From: DOZZ01 sp963792655 | Lineage (GTDB): Bacteria; Acidobacteriota; Terriglobia; Bryobacterales; Bryobacteraceae | NCBI GenBank assembly: GCA_963792655.1 | Contig: CAWBWU010000003.1 | Location: 682,001 to 746,000, forward strand | Direction of reading: 5' to 3' | DNA: 64,000 nt | Shown here: positions 1 to 7,837 of the stretch, one piece after another | Layout: the number at the start of each line of letters is the position of its first letter | Numbering within the stretch: position 1 is the stretch's first letter | Made by a program: the position numbers and the translations under genes | The notes under the pieces: model-generated | The model's input: the letters and a program-made list of their open reading frames with translations, nothing else | Database searches by the model: none | Told to the model about the DNA's origin: nothing

Positions 1-423
1 GTAGAAGAGCTGACGAGTCTCGTCCTTGCGGCGAGCATCGGGCGGCATGCCCTCTTCGGTCTCACCGAGATCAGCCAGATTTTCGATCTCTTCCGTGCCT
101 TTGCGTAACTGTTCGGCCAGGTCGACAACGACGAGCTGCACCAGCGCCGAGCGGCTGATCGCCTTGTGCATACGGAGCTTTCCGCGCTCCATGCGGCGCG
201 CCAGGTTGACTTCGCCCTCACGAGTTAGCAACGGTACTGCGCCCATTTCGCGCAGGTACACGCGAACGGGATCGTCGGTATAAATCGACTCTTCTACCGG
301 CTGTTGGGGATGGAGAAAGTCGCCTTCCTGCGCCGCATCCGCGTCAAAAAATTTGACGGCTTCTTCGTCGAAGTTGATGCCGAGGGGACTTTCCGCTAAA
401 AATTGATCTTCAAATTGATCCAT
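1..423 (-). CDS. rpoD: RNA polymerase primary sigma factor RpoD (partial, N-terminal part)
   Basis: Primary sigma-70 factor, which directs core RNA polymerase to housekeeping promoters. Only 141 codons are inside the window; the frame leaves through the left edge without a stop. Translation from the ATG at 423-421 begins MDQFEDQF. An acidic head is followed near residue 50 by the region 1.2 signature DPVRVYLREMG, then LLTREGEVNLARRMERG, which is typical of RpoD and not of alternative sigma factors. The long acidic region 1.1 of enteric RpoD is short here. nrdR lies upstream on the same strand, about 215 bp away. The identity rests on region 1.2 alone, because regions 2-4 are outside the window. 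Confidence 0.9.
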   Translation of the reverse strand, partial: MDQFEDQFLAESPLGINFDEEAVKFFDADAAQEGDFLHPQQPVEESIYTDDPVRVYLREMGAVPLLTREGEVNLARRMERGKLRMHKAISRSALVQLVVVDLAEQLRKGTEEIENLADLGETEEGMPPDARRKDETRQLFY

Positions 424-638
424 GCTACTCACCTTGCCCTGGGTTAGGCCAAATAGATTGTGACTGTGTAGCGCCGGGAAGATGTGAGGACGGTCGCGCT
501 GAGATCATCGGGCATTTCCCGAGAAGGCGAACCAGTCGAGCAGCACACTGGGCTCTTACTATAGTCGATGTGTAAGAAACGCTTCGGTTTCAAAGAATAG
601 GCGTCATTGGACGGTTTTCGCCACCATCCACCCCTCTG

Positions 639-1100
639 TTATAGCACTTTTTGGCGCATCAACGTCTTGATCTCATTGAGGAACGCCTGTTCGTCCTGAA
701 AGTCGCGGTAAACGGATGCGAATCGAACGTACGCGATCTTGTCGAATTCACGCAGACTGTCCATCAGCAGTTCGCCTACCTCTGTCGTCGAGATCTCCCG
801 GTCCGGCGAGTCCGTCACTTTGGCTTCCACCTGATTGACCAGATCGGAAAGCCTCGCCATACTGATCGGCCGTTTTTCGCAAGCCTTTAGTAGTCCGTTG
901 AGAACTTTTTGGCGGTCGAACTTCTCGCGGCGGCCATCCTTCTTGATCACCATGTAAGGAACTTCGTCGATGCGCTCGTAGGTGGTAAAGCGCTTCTCGC
1001 AGGCCAGGCACTGACGGCGGCGGCGAATGGCTTCGCCTTCACGGCTCTCGCGCGAGTCGATCACCTTATCTTCCAGGTGATTGCAAAAAGGACATTTCAT
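639..1100 (-). CDS. nrdR: Transcriptional repressor NrdR
   Basis: NrdR is an ATP/dATP-sensing repressor of ribonucleotide reductase genes. The 153-residue protein has the full family layout: an N-terminal zinc ribbon with CPFC at residues 3-6 and CLAC in the thirties, the linker RRRRQC, then the ATP-cone starting near VIKKDGRREKFDR. The start at 1100 is chosen because MKCPFCNH is the invariant NrdR N-terminus; an upstream extension in the same frame is not family-like. The C-terminus (YRDFQDEQAFLNEI) is also family-typical. It lies upstream of rpoD on the same strand. No NrdR box target or nrd gene is visible in the window. Confidence 0.95.
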   Translation of the reverse strand: MKCPFCNHLEDKVIDSRESREGEAIRRRRQCLACEKRFTTYERIDEVPYMVIKKDGRREKFDRQKVLNGLLKACEKRPISMARLSDLVNQVEAKVTDSPDREISTTEVGELLMDSLREFDKIAYVRFASVYRDFQDEQAFLNEIKTLMRQKVL

Positions 1101-1327
1101 GGCAGTTGCGGCCCGGAAAGCGTTGAGAATGCAAGCATAGCATCGGATTTTGGCGTGCGCTCTCGAAGCACCCAGGGAGATTGGCGGCGCACCGGCCGCT
1201 TCACGCGAACCCGCCACGAAGGACAATACCCTGCCCGCTGACGTAAGCCTAGTGGAATCAGGGAAAAAATGAACCTATTATGATAAGGCTTCGTTTCTCT
1301 CAGTGAAGACGGAGGAGCAGAAGCAAA

Positions 1328-2005
1328 ATGGCAGCCATGGCAATGGTTCCCGGGTATCTGACGGGGCCGGCAGAACGTTCGGCGGGGATCAGAGCCCAGC
1401 CTCGCGGCGATGGCCAGCAGCAACCGAGACTTGGCTTGGATCCTGATTCGATACTCGTAGAGCGGTGTTTGTCTGGCGACAATGCCGCGTGGGAAGAACT
1501 GATCAGCGCCCACACCCGTCGTGTGTACGGAATCTGTTACCGCTTCACCGGCAGCGACGCCCAGGCCCAGGACCTTACGCAGGAAGTATTTCTCCGCATC
1601 TTCAAAACAGTGCGGAGCTTCCGGGCTTCGGAGGGAGCGTTCTCGACATGGAGCGCGCGGCTCACCCGCAATTTGCTGATCGACCATTACCGGCGCAGCA
1701 AGCACGAACGCGTGACGGATTCGATTGAGGCGCAGTTGCCGGTGCTCGAAGAAGGTGTATCGAGCAACATCGCGCGGCCGGATCAGTTGATGCAGAACGT
1801 GCAGGCGAGCGGCATACTGCAAGGGGCGTTGCAAAAGCTTTCGCCCGAGTTGCGCGAGACGGTCATCTTAAGGGATTTGCAGGATATGGAATACCGGGAA
1901 ATCGCGTCGGTGCTGCGCATCCCGGAGGGGACGGTGAAATCGAGATTAAACCGGGGCCGCGCTGAATTGGCGAGGATCCTGAAGAAGCAGAGAGCGTCGT
2001 TATGA
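1328..2005 (+). CDS. RNA polymerase ECF sigma factor (RpoE-like)
   Basis: An extracytoplasmic-function sigma factor of 225 residues. Region 2 runs from about residue 40 (LVERCLSGDNAAWEELI) through DLTQEVFLRIF and the promoter-melting segment FSTWSARLTRNLLIDHYRR. Region 4 is in the C-terminal 60 residues (LSPELRETVILRDLQDMEYREIA, with the helix-turn-helix PEGTVKSRLNRGRAEL). A GGAGGAG box at 1311-1317 lies 10 nt before the ATG. The first ~38 residues are an unusual Gly/Pro/Arg-rich extension, so a later start is possible. The stop overlaps the start of the next gene by 4 nt (ATGA). That gene encodes a zinc anti-sigma factor, so the pair is the expected sigma/anti-sigma couple. Confidence 0.93.
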   Translation: MAAMAMVPGYLTGPAERSAGIRAQPRGDGQQQPRLGLDPDSILVERCLSGDNAAWEELISAHTRRVYGICYRFTGSDAQAQDLTQEVFLRIFKTVRSFRASEGAFSTWSARLTRNLLIDHYRRSKHERVTDSIEAQLPVLEEGVSSNIARPDQLMQNVQASGILQGALQKLSPELRETVILRDLQDMEYREIASVLRIPEGTVKSRLNRGRAELARILKKQRASL

Positions 2006-2652
2006 GCAACACCCAACTTACTTGCGCGGCCGTCGAAGAGTTGCTCGCCGACTACTTCGATGGAACTCTGGGCCCGGAAACAGCGGCGGCTGTCGAACGC
2101 CATCTGGCAGGCTGTGCGGAATGCGCCGCATTGGCGGAGGATGCACGCAGCGCCATGCAGTTTATGGCCGGCGTGGACGAGCCCGCAGTACCGCCATACC
2201 TGGTCAACCGGATCATGCACGCGGCCCCCTCGCGCTGGACGGGGCGGTTTGAGCAACGCGACGGATTCCGTGGCTGGGTGAACCGCCTGATTTCGCCGGT
2301 GCTCCAGCCGCGTGTGGTGATGGGCGCCATGATGACCGTGCTTTCGCTCTCGATGATGACGCGCTGCGCAGGTGCGCCAAACCATCCGCTGACCGCGTCC
2401 GACCTGGATCCCGCGAAGGTCTGGTCCGCATTTGACGGACGTATTCACCGGACCTGGGAGCGGACCGTGAAGACTTACGAGAGCATGCGCGTGGTCTATG
2501 AAGTCCAGACCCGTTTGCGTGAGTGGAGAGAGAGCGAAAGTGATCCCGCCACTGCCGACGCGGCAATTGAGAACAGAAAGGTCAAAGCAAAGAGCCCTAC
2601 GGGCGGCTCGAACGGAAGCACCAGCAGTACCAGCAGCAGCAACACTCAGTGA
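2002..2652 (+). CDS. Zinc-binding anti-sigma factor (zf-HC2), membrane-anchored
   Basis: Predicted antagonist of the sigma factor encoded immediately upstream, with which it overlaps by 4 nt. The N-terminus (residues 5-45) carries the ZAS-type zinc motif: a leading Cys followed by the HLAGCAEC segment (His-x3-Cys-x2-Cys). A hydrophobic stretch around residues 105-125 (VVMGAMMTVLSLSMM) is a probable single membrane span, followed by a C-terminal domain of about 90 residues ending in a Ser/Thr/Asn-rich tail. The layout is that of membrane-bound ECF anti-sigma factors that release sigma after an envelope signal. No regulated-proteolysis partner is visible nearby. Confidence 0.85.
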   Translation: MSNTQLTCAAVEELLADYFDGTLGPETAAAVERHLAGCAECAALAEDARSAMQFMAGVDEPAVPPYLVNRIMHAAPSRWTGRFEQRDGFRGWVNRLISPVLQPRVVMGAMMTVLSLSMMTRCAGAPNHPLTASDLDPAKVWSAFDGRIHRTWERTVKTYESMRVVYEVQTRLREWRESESDPATADAAIENRKVKAKSPTGGSNGSTSSTSSSNTQ

Positions 2653-2662
2653 AGACAGGACA

Positions 2663-3433
2663 ATGACCATGAGCGATCCCACGACCACAACAACCCCCAC
2701 GGCATACTGCCGTAGCTGCGGTAAGCCGCTTTTTGAAGATGTGAGGCGCACCAGCACCGGCGCAGCGTTTTGCGCAGAGCACTTTCCGGTTGAGGCGTCT
2801 GCTCCAGTTACTCCGCCCGTTCCGCCGTCAACTACGAGCGGCCGTCCCAAGTATTCAGAAACGACTTACTCGGCGCGCCCCGCCGGATTTTCGAGCGGCT
2901 CGACGGGCTTCACACCCGATTCGTCGGCGTATAGTGCACCGCCCGATCCGCCGCCGCCCGCTGACCGCGTCTATACAGGCGGATTAGGAGCTGTTCCGCC
3001 GCTGGCGTTTCTGCTGGGATTTATTCCTGGCGTGGGCGCAATTTATAACGGTCAATACGCCAAGGGCCTGATCCATGCCGTTATCTTCGGTTTGATGGTG
3101 AGCCTGATCAGTAGCGGCGCCGGCCATGACATCGAGCCGTTGATCGGAATCCTGCTTGGCGCTTTCGTTTTCTACATGGCCTTCGAGGCTTATCACACGG
3201 CGCGGAAACGCCGCGACGGTGAGCCGGTGGATGAATTCTCAAGCCTGGTCCACACGGGCGGCTCGCGTGTGCCGGTCGCCGCAGTTGGCCTGATCGCCAT
3301 CGGCGCTTTGCTGCTGATGATGACCAATAACCTGATCAACGGCGAAGTGTTCCGCCGCGGGTGGCCAGTTGGACTGATTGCTGTAGGCGGATACCTGCTC
3401 TATGCACGTATAAAGGGCACGCCGAGTGTTTAG
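2663..3433 (+). CDS. Membrane protein with N-terminal B-box-like zinc motif and LiaI/LiaF-like helices
   Basis: A 256-residue membrane protein of unknown job. The N-terminus contains CRSCGKPLF and CAEHFP, a Cys/His pattern like a B-box or LIM-type zinc knuckle, followed by a Pro/Ser/Thr-rich linker (about residues 45-105). Two hydrophobic segments follow (around PGVGAIYNGQYAKG, resembling TM2/DUF5683 helices), and the C-terminus has two more helices of the LiaI/LiaF-like type. The start at 2663 is chosen for the AGGA sequence just upstream and because the zinc motif begins within 20 residues. It begins 10 nt after the anti-sigma gene and is presumably co-transcribed, which suggests an envelope-stress role. 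Confidence 0.75.
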   Translation: MTMSDPTTTTTPTAYCRSCGKPLFEDVRRTSTGAAFCAEHFPVEASAPVTPPVPPSTTSGRPKYSETTYSARPAGFSSGSTGFTPDSSAYSAPPDPPPPADRVYTGGLGAVPPLAFLLGFIPGVGAIYNGQYAKGLIHAVIFGLMVSLISSGAGHDIEPLIGILLGAFVFYMAFEAYHTARKRRDGEPVDEFSSLVHTGGSRVPVAAVGLIAIGALLLMMTNNLINGEVFRRGWPVGLIAVGGYLLYARIKGTPSV

Positions 3434-3451
3434 GCGGGTGCGGAGGCTGCT

Positions 3452-3649
3452 ATGAACCCAGACTACGGTGTACTCGTTAACGCCCTGCGCGGCCCCATCA
3501 TCCTGATCACCGTCGGTGTGCTGTTCGTGCTGCATAACTTTACGCGGTTCAGCTTTGCTGAGACATGGCCGGCGATTCTAATCGTGGTCGGAGCCTTGAG
3601 CCTGATCGGCTACGGGCAACGCAACGCGCGTGAGGGAGATCCGCGATGA
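3452..3649 (+). CDS. Small LiaI-like membrane protein (DUF5668-type)
   Basis: A 65-residue protein consisting almost entirely of two hydrophobic helices (GPIILITVGVLFVLHN and WPAILIVVGALSLIGY) separated by a short F/W-rich turn. This is the pattern of the LiaI/LiaF-type transmembrane region. It ends in a charged tail. The stop overlaps the start of the next gene by 4 nt, and the previous gene ends 18 nt upstream, so it is the fourth member of the sigma-factor operon. The same fold is repeated in the N-terminus of the following gene, which suggests that the three membrane proteins associate. Confidence 0.75.
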   Translation: MNPDYGVLVNALRGPIILITVGVLFVLHNFTRFSFAETWPAILIVVGALSLIGYGQRNAREGDPR

Positions 3650-5031
3650 CGTATCAAAGCACTCCCGGCGCAGCCGTTCCACCGGTCGGCCGTTTCCGCC
3701 GGCGGCACTCGATTGCCGGACCGATCGTGCTGATTACGATTGGATTCATTTTCCTGCTGCGAAACTATTTGCCGCATATACCGATTGCGCTTCTGTTTCG
3801 CGACTTCTGGCCTTTCATCCTGATCGCTATCGGCGTAATCCGCGCTGCTGAAATCCTCTGGACTTTCAGCCGCACAGGCGAGGCTTATGCCTATCGCGGC
3901 ATGGGATTCGGGCAGATCTTTGTCTGGGTTGTGATCGGCCTGGGTCTGGCTGCGGCGACCCATGCCAATCACTTCCCTCCTTTTCGGGCCGGCGGCGTAG
4001 ATCTGTTTGGTGAGCAGTTCGACTATCCGATCTCGATGGTACAGCCGGCAAACGGAGCGAAGCGGCTGATTCTTGAGAACCTGCGCGGGAATATCACCGT
4101 CTCCGGCGGCGACGGCAACCAGATTCGCGTCGAAGGCCGAAAAACCCTTCGTGCGTATAACCGGGGCGCGGCCGATGAAGCCTCTCGCCGCGGAAGTCTG
4201 CGCCTGGTCAGCGAGGGCGATCAACTGGTGCTGCGCTCAGAGGACAACATCTCTGGCGACGTGCGCATGGCGACCGACATCGATATAACCGTGCCTCGGC
4301 ACATTAGCATTGAGGCGCACGGGCGGCCCGGCGATCTGACGGTAAACACCATCGATGGCGACCTTACCGTCTCCGGGCAGCGCGGTGAAGTACGCATCAC
4401 GGGAGTAGGCGGCACAGCTCACATCGAGCTCGAGCGAGCATCTCTCGTGCGCGCAGCCGACGTGAAGGGTGACTTCCAGCTTGAAGGCCGCGGCTCCGAC
4501 GTGCAGCTTGAAAATATGGCGGGCCAGGTGACCATTAGCGGTGTGTATTCCGGGACCATGGAATTTCGCAACCTCGCTAAACCCCTGCACTTCGAATCCG
4601 AGCGCACCGACCTGCGCGTGGCGCAAATTCCGGGCTCGGTCACCATGGATCTGGCCGACTTCCGCGCAACCAAAATCGTGGGTCCGATGCGCCTGGTGGC
4701 ACGCTCCCGAGACGTTCATATCGACGACTTCACGGATTCGCTCGAACTCGAAATCGACCGCGGCGACATCGACCTGAAGCCGGGCAAGGCGGCAGCATCA
4801 CCGAAGATGGAGGTGCACACCCGCAATGGGAACGTCGAGCTACAGCTTCCGGCCGACTCGGAATTCAACTTGCGGGCGAGCGCGCTCAAAGGCGAAGTTC
4901 ACAACGAATACGGCGATAGCATTGAGACGCAATCCGAAGGGCGCACGACGTTACTGCGCAGCGTGCGGCCTGCGGGGTCGCAGATCACGGTCACCACAGA
5001 TCACGGCAGCGTCTCCGTCAGCAAACTCTGA
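3646..5031 (+). CDS. Membrane-anchored toastrack/adhesin-like protein (LiaF-like N-terminus, DUF4097-type repeats)
   Basis: A 461-residue protein with three hydrophobic segments in the first ~110 residues (GPIVLITIGFIFLL, FWPFILIAIGVIRA, IFVWVVIGLGLAA). A long beta-strand-rich region follows (about residues 140-461) with recurrent short units such as LENLRGNITVSGGDGN and LTVNTIDGDLTVSGQRG. These are typical of the DUF4097/toastrack right-handed beta-helix proteins found next to envelope-stress regulators. It is the last gene of the sigma/anti-sigma operon and is followed by a strong hairpin with a T run at 5049-5093. By analogy with LiaF/PspC-type systems it may sense or respond to envelope damage; that role is inference from fold and context. 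Confidence 0.8.
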   Translation: MTYQSTPGAAVPPVGRFRRRHSIAGPIVLITIGFIFLLRNYLPHIPIALLFRDFWPFILIAIGVIRAAEILWTFSRTGEAYAYRGMGFGQIFVWVVIGLGLAAATHANHFPPFRAGGVDLFGEQFDYPISMVQPANGAKRLILENLRGNITVSGGDGNQIRVEGRKTLRAYNRGAADEASRRGSLRLVSEGDQLVLRSEDNISGDVRMATDIDITVPRHISIEAHGRPGDLTVNTIDGDLTVSGQRGEVRITGVGGTAHIELERASLVRAADVKGDFQLEGRGSDVQLENMAGQVTISGVYSGTMEFRNLAKPLHFESERTDLRVAQIPGSVTMDLADFRATKIVGPMRLVARSRDVHIDDFTDSLELEIDRGDIDLKPGKAAASPKMEVHTRNGNVELQLPADSEFNLRASALKGEVHNEYGDSIETQSEGRTTLLRSVRPAGSQITVTTDHGSVSVSKL

Positions 5032-5048
5032 AGTGTTGACTCTGCCCA

Positions 5049-5093
5049 GCCGCAGTGCGCGTCCAACCTAACGGATGCCACTGCGGCTTTTTT
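5049..5093 (+). terminator. Intrinsic terminator overlapping the start of the deacetylase gene
   Basis: A perfect 9-bp stem (GCCGCAGTG at 5049-5057 with CACTGCGGC at 5079-5087), a 21-nt loop and a run of six T. It ends the sigma-factor operon. The ATG of the next gene (5075) lies in the loop, and the right arm with the T run is read as codons 2-6. Confidence 0.75.
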
Positions 5094-5971
5094 ATTCGGA
5101 CCTGTACACCATCGAACTACCTGCCGGGCACAAGTTCCCAATGCGCAAGTACCGCATGCTGCGCGAGGCGCTGAGCGGTGAGCCGGGCTTCGAATTCCAG
5201 GTGTCCCCATTGGCGACCCGAGAAACGATTGAACTCGCGCATCATCCCGACTACGTGGCACGGTTTCTCGAAGGCCGGCTCTCCCGGCAGGAGATCCGCC
5301 GCATTGGGTTTCCATGGTCTGAGGACCTTGTGCGCCGCACACTTGCATCTGCGGGCGGAACTCTGGCAGCCACTCAGACGGCTTGGGAATACGGCTGCAG
5401 TGGCGCGCTGGCAGGAGGTACGCACCATGCATTTTTCGCCGAAGGTTCCGGCTACTGTGTGTTCAACGACATCGCTATCGGAATTCTCTGGTTGCGCGAA
5501 GCCGGGCACATCCAGCGTGCCGCGGTGATCGATCTGGACGTGCATCAGGGCGATGGGACCGCAGCCATCTTTGCGGATGACCCGGACGTGTACACGCTTT
5601 CTATTCATGGAGCGAACAACTTCCCATTTCGGAAGCAAACCAGCAGGCGTGACATCGCGCTGGCAGACAATACTGGCGACGAGGAATACCTGTGCGCGCT
5701 CGAAGCCGAGTTGCCCGCTGTAAAAAATTTCAAACCTGAGGTGCTTTTTTACCAGGCTGGTGTCGATGCGCTCACGACTGACCGGCTGGGCCGCTTATCG
5801 TTATCGTTCGAGGGACTGCAGAGACGTGACGCGCGGGTGTTCGACTTCGCCCGGCAGTTGGGAGTTCCCTTGGTTATCACGTTGGGTGGCGGCTATTCAG
5901 ATCCGATTGAACCGACGATCGAGGCCCATGCGGCCACTTTCCGCGGCGCCGCGCGTTCTTTCGGAGGTTAG
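5075..5971 (+). CDS. Histone deacetylase family protein (AcuC-like)
   Basis: A zinc-dependent deacylase of the class used by bacteria on acetylated proteins, acetylpolyamines or acetoin-pathway enzymes. The 298-residue protein opens with LFYSDLYTIELPAGHKFPM, the usual start of bacterial members. It has the active-site His pair in GGTHHAFF (about residues 115-122), CVFNDIAIG, and the zinc-binding segment DLDVHQGDGTA (about residues 153-163). The glycine-rich LGGGYS near the C-terminus completes the pocket. The ATG at 5075 fits the family start but lies inside a terminator-like hairpin. Substrate cannot be told from sequence. Confidence 0.9.
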   Translation: MPLRLFYSDLYTIELPAGHKFPMRKYRMLREALSGEPGFEFQVSPLATRETIELAHHPDYVARFLEGRLSRQEIRRIGFPWSEDLVRRTLASAGGTLAATQTAWEYGCSGALAGGTHHAFFAEGSGYCVFNDIAIGILWLREAGHIQRAAVIDLDVHQGDGTAAIFADDPDVYTLSIHGANNFPFRKQTSRRDIALADNTGDEEYLCALEAELPAVKNFKPEVLFYQAGVDALTTDRLGRLSLSFEGLQRRDARVFDFARQLGVPLVITLGGGYSDPIEPTIEAHAATFRGAARSFGG

Positions 5972-6018
5972 CAGAAGCTCCGTTCAAACTGGCACTTAGA
6001 GTGCTCGCCAATCTCCCG

Positions 6019-6291
6019 ATGCAAAAGTTGCGCTTCGCGAATGCGAAAGAGTATCTGCAGCAGATGCATCCCGAGTACAACTTCGTCTTTACGATTGCTC
6101 AGCGCGCCGTGGCGTATTGGTCGTACGAGCCGGACCGGGCCCGCGAATCGCAGGAGAACATGGAGCGCATTGCATGTGAGCACGCGCGCCAGCACGACCT
6201 GGCGCGCGGGTTGGAAGTGATCGTCGAAGATGGTTCTTGCCGGGATGGTGCGAACCCGAACCAGACCGGAACAGGACCGAAGACGCTGTAA
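6019..6291 (+). CDS. Hypothetical protein, tandem paralogue 1
   Basis: A short protein (90 residues from the ATG at 6019, or 96 from a GTG at 6001) of unknown function. It begins MQKLRFANAKEYLQQMHPEYNFVF and is clearly related to the next gene, which begins MQTLRFATAKEYLQQLHPEY. Both proteins share a middle segment with CEHARQHDLARGL or CDFAKKRDACRGL and end in a variable acidic/polar tail. No signal peptide or membrane span is seen. Retention of the same N-terminal 25 residues in two divergent tandem copies argues that both are real genes. The start at 6019 is preferred because it aligns with the paralogue. Confidence 0.65.
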   Translation: MQKLRFANAKEYLQQMHPEYNFVFTIAQRAVAYWSYEPDRARESQENMERIACEHARQHDLARGLEVIVEDGSCRDGANPNQTGTGPKTL

Positions 6292-6335
6292 GCTGATTCG
6301 AAGCATTTGGCGGGTGATTTGCATTTGTCTGCGGT

Positions 6336-6608
6336 GTGCAGACACTGCGATTCGCCACCGCGAAAGAATATTTACAGCAGCTCCACCCTGAATACGATTT
6401 CGTATTTACGATCGAAGAGGTCGCTCAACTAAGATGGGCTCTCCCGCTGGCAGTTGCCCGTCAAACACAGAGCGAGATAGTCGGTGTTGCCTGTGACTTC
6501 GCGAAGAAGCGAGACGCGTGTCGCGGTCTGAGCATAGTGATCCTTGATGAATCATGCCCCGATCTTGATCCGTTATCGGCAAATGGAACCGAGATAGTCG
6601 TGCATTAG
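6336..6608 (+). CDS. Hypothetical protein, tandem paralogue 2
   Basis: A 90-residue protein with a GTG start at 6336, 44 nt after its paralogue. The shared N-terminal block (LRFATAKEYLQQLHPEYDFVFTI), the central CDFAKKRDACRGL and the conserved spacing to GLSIVILDESC show that it arose by tandem duplication. The tail is divergent. No family is recognised. It is the last gene before the micropeptide array, separated from it by about 350 bp, and whether it belongs to that system is unknown. Confidence 0.6.
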   Translation: MQTLRFATAKEYLQQLHPEYDFVFTIEEVAQLRWALPLAVARQTQSEIVGVACDFAKKRDACRGLSIVILDESCPDLDPLSANGTEIVVH

Positions 6609-6962
6609 AGCAAGCTACCACCACGCACGTGTTGTGTTGCTGTTAGATCCTTCAGTTCCGTTCCTTCCTTACTGCCTGTTCCGCGAGTTAGGCGTGAAAA
6701 CACGGTTAATTCATTTTGAAACGGCGTAATTCTATTGCAAACTTGGTGTCATGGTCGCCCCTGTTAATTGGTTGTTATCGTACAGAAGCGCCGAATTATA
6801 TAGCCGGGTTGTACTGCAAAGGGCAACGAATTCAGCCTTCCACTGTTTGCGACCGTTATGGTGACGGCCACCCCATGCGCGCGATCCAAGTCGTTCCGCC
6901 GGCCTCCGCTCTTGTAAGCCTGTTAGTAGGTGATTAGCAACTCGAAAGGACAAACTACACCC
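6609..6962. other. Gene-free stretch upstream of the micropeptide array
   Basis: About 350 bp without a convincing gene and visibly more AT-rich than its surroundings between 6690 and 6800. It contains the short direct repeat GTTAATT at about 6705 and 6764. It presumably holds the promoter and leader for the peptide array; no confident -35/-10 pair could be assigned. A short open frame inside it has no upstream ribosome site and no recognisable product. Confidence 0.5.
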
Positions 6963-7088
6963 ATGATCAAGAAAACGTTTCTTCTCCTCTTCGCTGCGGC
7001 CACACTCGCAGTGTCCACCGGCAGCCTCAGCGCCGTGCCGCCCGTGCCCGTCTGCCCACCCGTTTGCGATTCCGGAACACTCAACTAA
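6963..7088 (+). CDS. Exported micropeptide, array copy 1
   Basis: A 41-residue peptide: a Lys-Lys start, a hydrophobic core (TFLLLFAAATLAV), a probable signal peptidase site after SLSA, then a mature part of about 17 residues, VPPVPVCPPVCDSGTLN, with two Cys spaced C-x3-C. This copy alone starts MIKK; the others start MLKK. A GAAAGGACA ribosome site lies upstream. No family is recognised. A relative with the same PPxPxCPPVC core is encoded at 39183-39311, which supports a real, selected product. Confidence 0.85.
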   Translation: MIKKTFLLLFAAATLAVSTGSLSAVPPVPVCPPVCDSGTLN

Positions 7089-7107
7089 TCAGAAAAGGAC
7101 AAAACCC

Positions 7108-7233
7108 ATGCTCAAGAAAACTTTCCTTCTCCTCTTCGCTGCGGCCACGCTCGCAGTCTCCACCGGCAGCCTCAGCGCCGTGCCGCCCGTGCCCGTATGC
7201 CCACCCGTTTGCGATTCCGGAACAATCAACTAA
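7108..7233 (+). CDS. Exported micropeptide, array copy 2
   Basis: A 41-residue copy of the array peptide with an AAAAGGACA ribosome site. It differs from the others in ending GTIN in place of GTLN. Signal-peptide variant is AVSTGSLSA. The gap to copy 1 is 19 nt. Confidence 0.85.
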   Translation: MLKKTFLLLFAAATLAVSTGSLSAVPPVPVCPPVCDSGTIN

Positions 7234-7254
7234 TCAGTAAAAGGACAAACACTC

Positions 7255-7380
7255 ATGCTCAAGAAAACTTTTCTTCTCCTCTTCGCGGCCGCCACGCTCG
7301 CCGTTTCCGCAGGAAGCCTCAGCGCCGTGCCGCCCGTGCCCGTCTGCCCACCCGTTTGCGATTCCGGAACACTCAACTAA
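7255..7380 (+). CDS. Exported micropeptide, array copy 3
   Basis: A 41-residue copy of the array peptide. It carries the AVSAGSLSA signal-peptide variant, encoded by the second sequence type. The predicted mature part is identical to that of most other copies. Confidence 0.85.
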   Translation: MLKKTFLLLFAAATLAVSAGSLSAVPPVPVCPPVCDSGTLN

Positions 7381-7402
7381 TCAGTAAAAGGACAAACACG
7401 CC

Positions 7403-7528
7403 ATGCTCAAGAAAACTTTTCTTCTCCTCTTCGCTGCCGCCACGCTCGCAGTCTCCACCGGCAGCCTCAGCGCCGTGCCGCCCGTGCCCGTCTGCCCACC
7501 CGTTTGCGATTCCGGAACACTCAACTAA
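7403..7528 (+). CDS. Exported micropeptide, array copy 4
   Basis: A 41-residue copy of the array peptide with the AVSTGSLSA variant. It has the longest gap in the array (22 nt) to the preceding copy. The predicted mature part is unchanged. Confidence 0.85.
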   Translation: MLKKTFLLLFAAATLAVSTGSLSAVPPVPVCPPVCDSGTLN

Positions 7529-7547
7529 TCGAAAAGGACAACACGCC

Positions 7548-7673
7548 ATGCTCAAGAAAACTTTCCTTCTCCTCTTCGCTGCCGCCACGCTCGCAGTCTC
7601 CACCGGCAGTCTCAGCGCCGTGCCGCCCGTGCCCGTCTGCCCACCCGTTTGCGATTCCGGAACACTCAACTAA
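7548..7673 (+). CDS. Exported micropeptide, array copy 5
   Basis: A 41-residue copy of the array peptide with the AVSTGSLSA variant and a GAAAAGGACA ribosome site. The predicted mature part is unchanged. Confidence 0.85.
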   Translation: MLKKTFLLLFAAATLAVSTGSLSAVPPVPVCPPVCDSGTLN

Positions 7674-7693
7674 TCAAAAAGGACAAACACGCC

Positions 7694-7819
7694 ATGCTCA
7701 AGAAAACTTTTCTTCTCCTCTTCGCCGCCGCCACGCTCGCCGTTTCCGCAGGAAGCCTCAGCGCCGTGCCGCCCGTGCCCGTCTGCCCACCCGTTTGCGA
7801 TTCCGGAACACTCAACTAA
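7694..7819 (+). CDS. Exported micropeptide, array copy 6
   Basis: A 41-residue copy of the array peptide with the AVSAGSLSA variant. It is the first of three consecutive copies of the second sequence type. Confidence 0.85.
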   Translation: MLKKTFLLLFAAATLAVSAGSLSAVPPVPVCPPVCDSGTLN

Positions 7820-7837
7820 TCGAAAAGGACAACACCC

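Noticed and set aside
6716..6937. Possible 73-residue gene upstream of the array
   Set aside because: No ribosome site, no recognisable product, and codon use unlike neighbours; treated as leader region.
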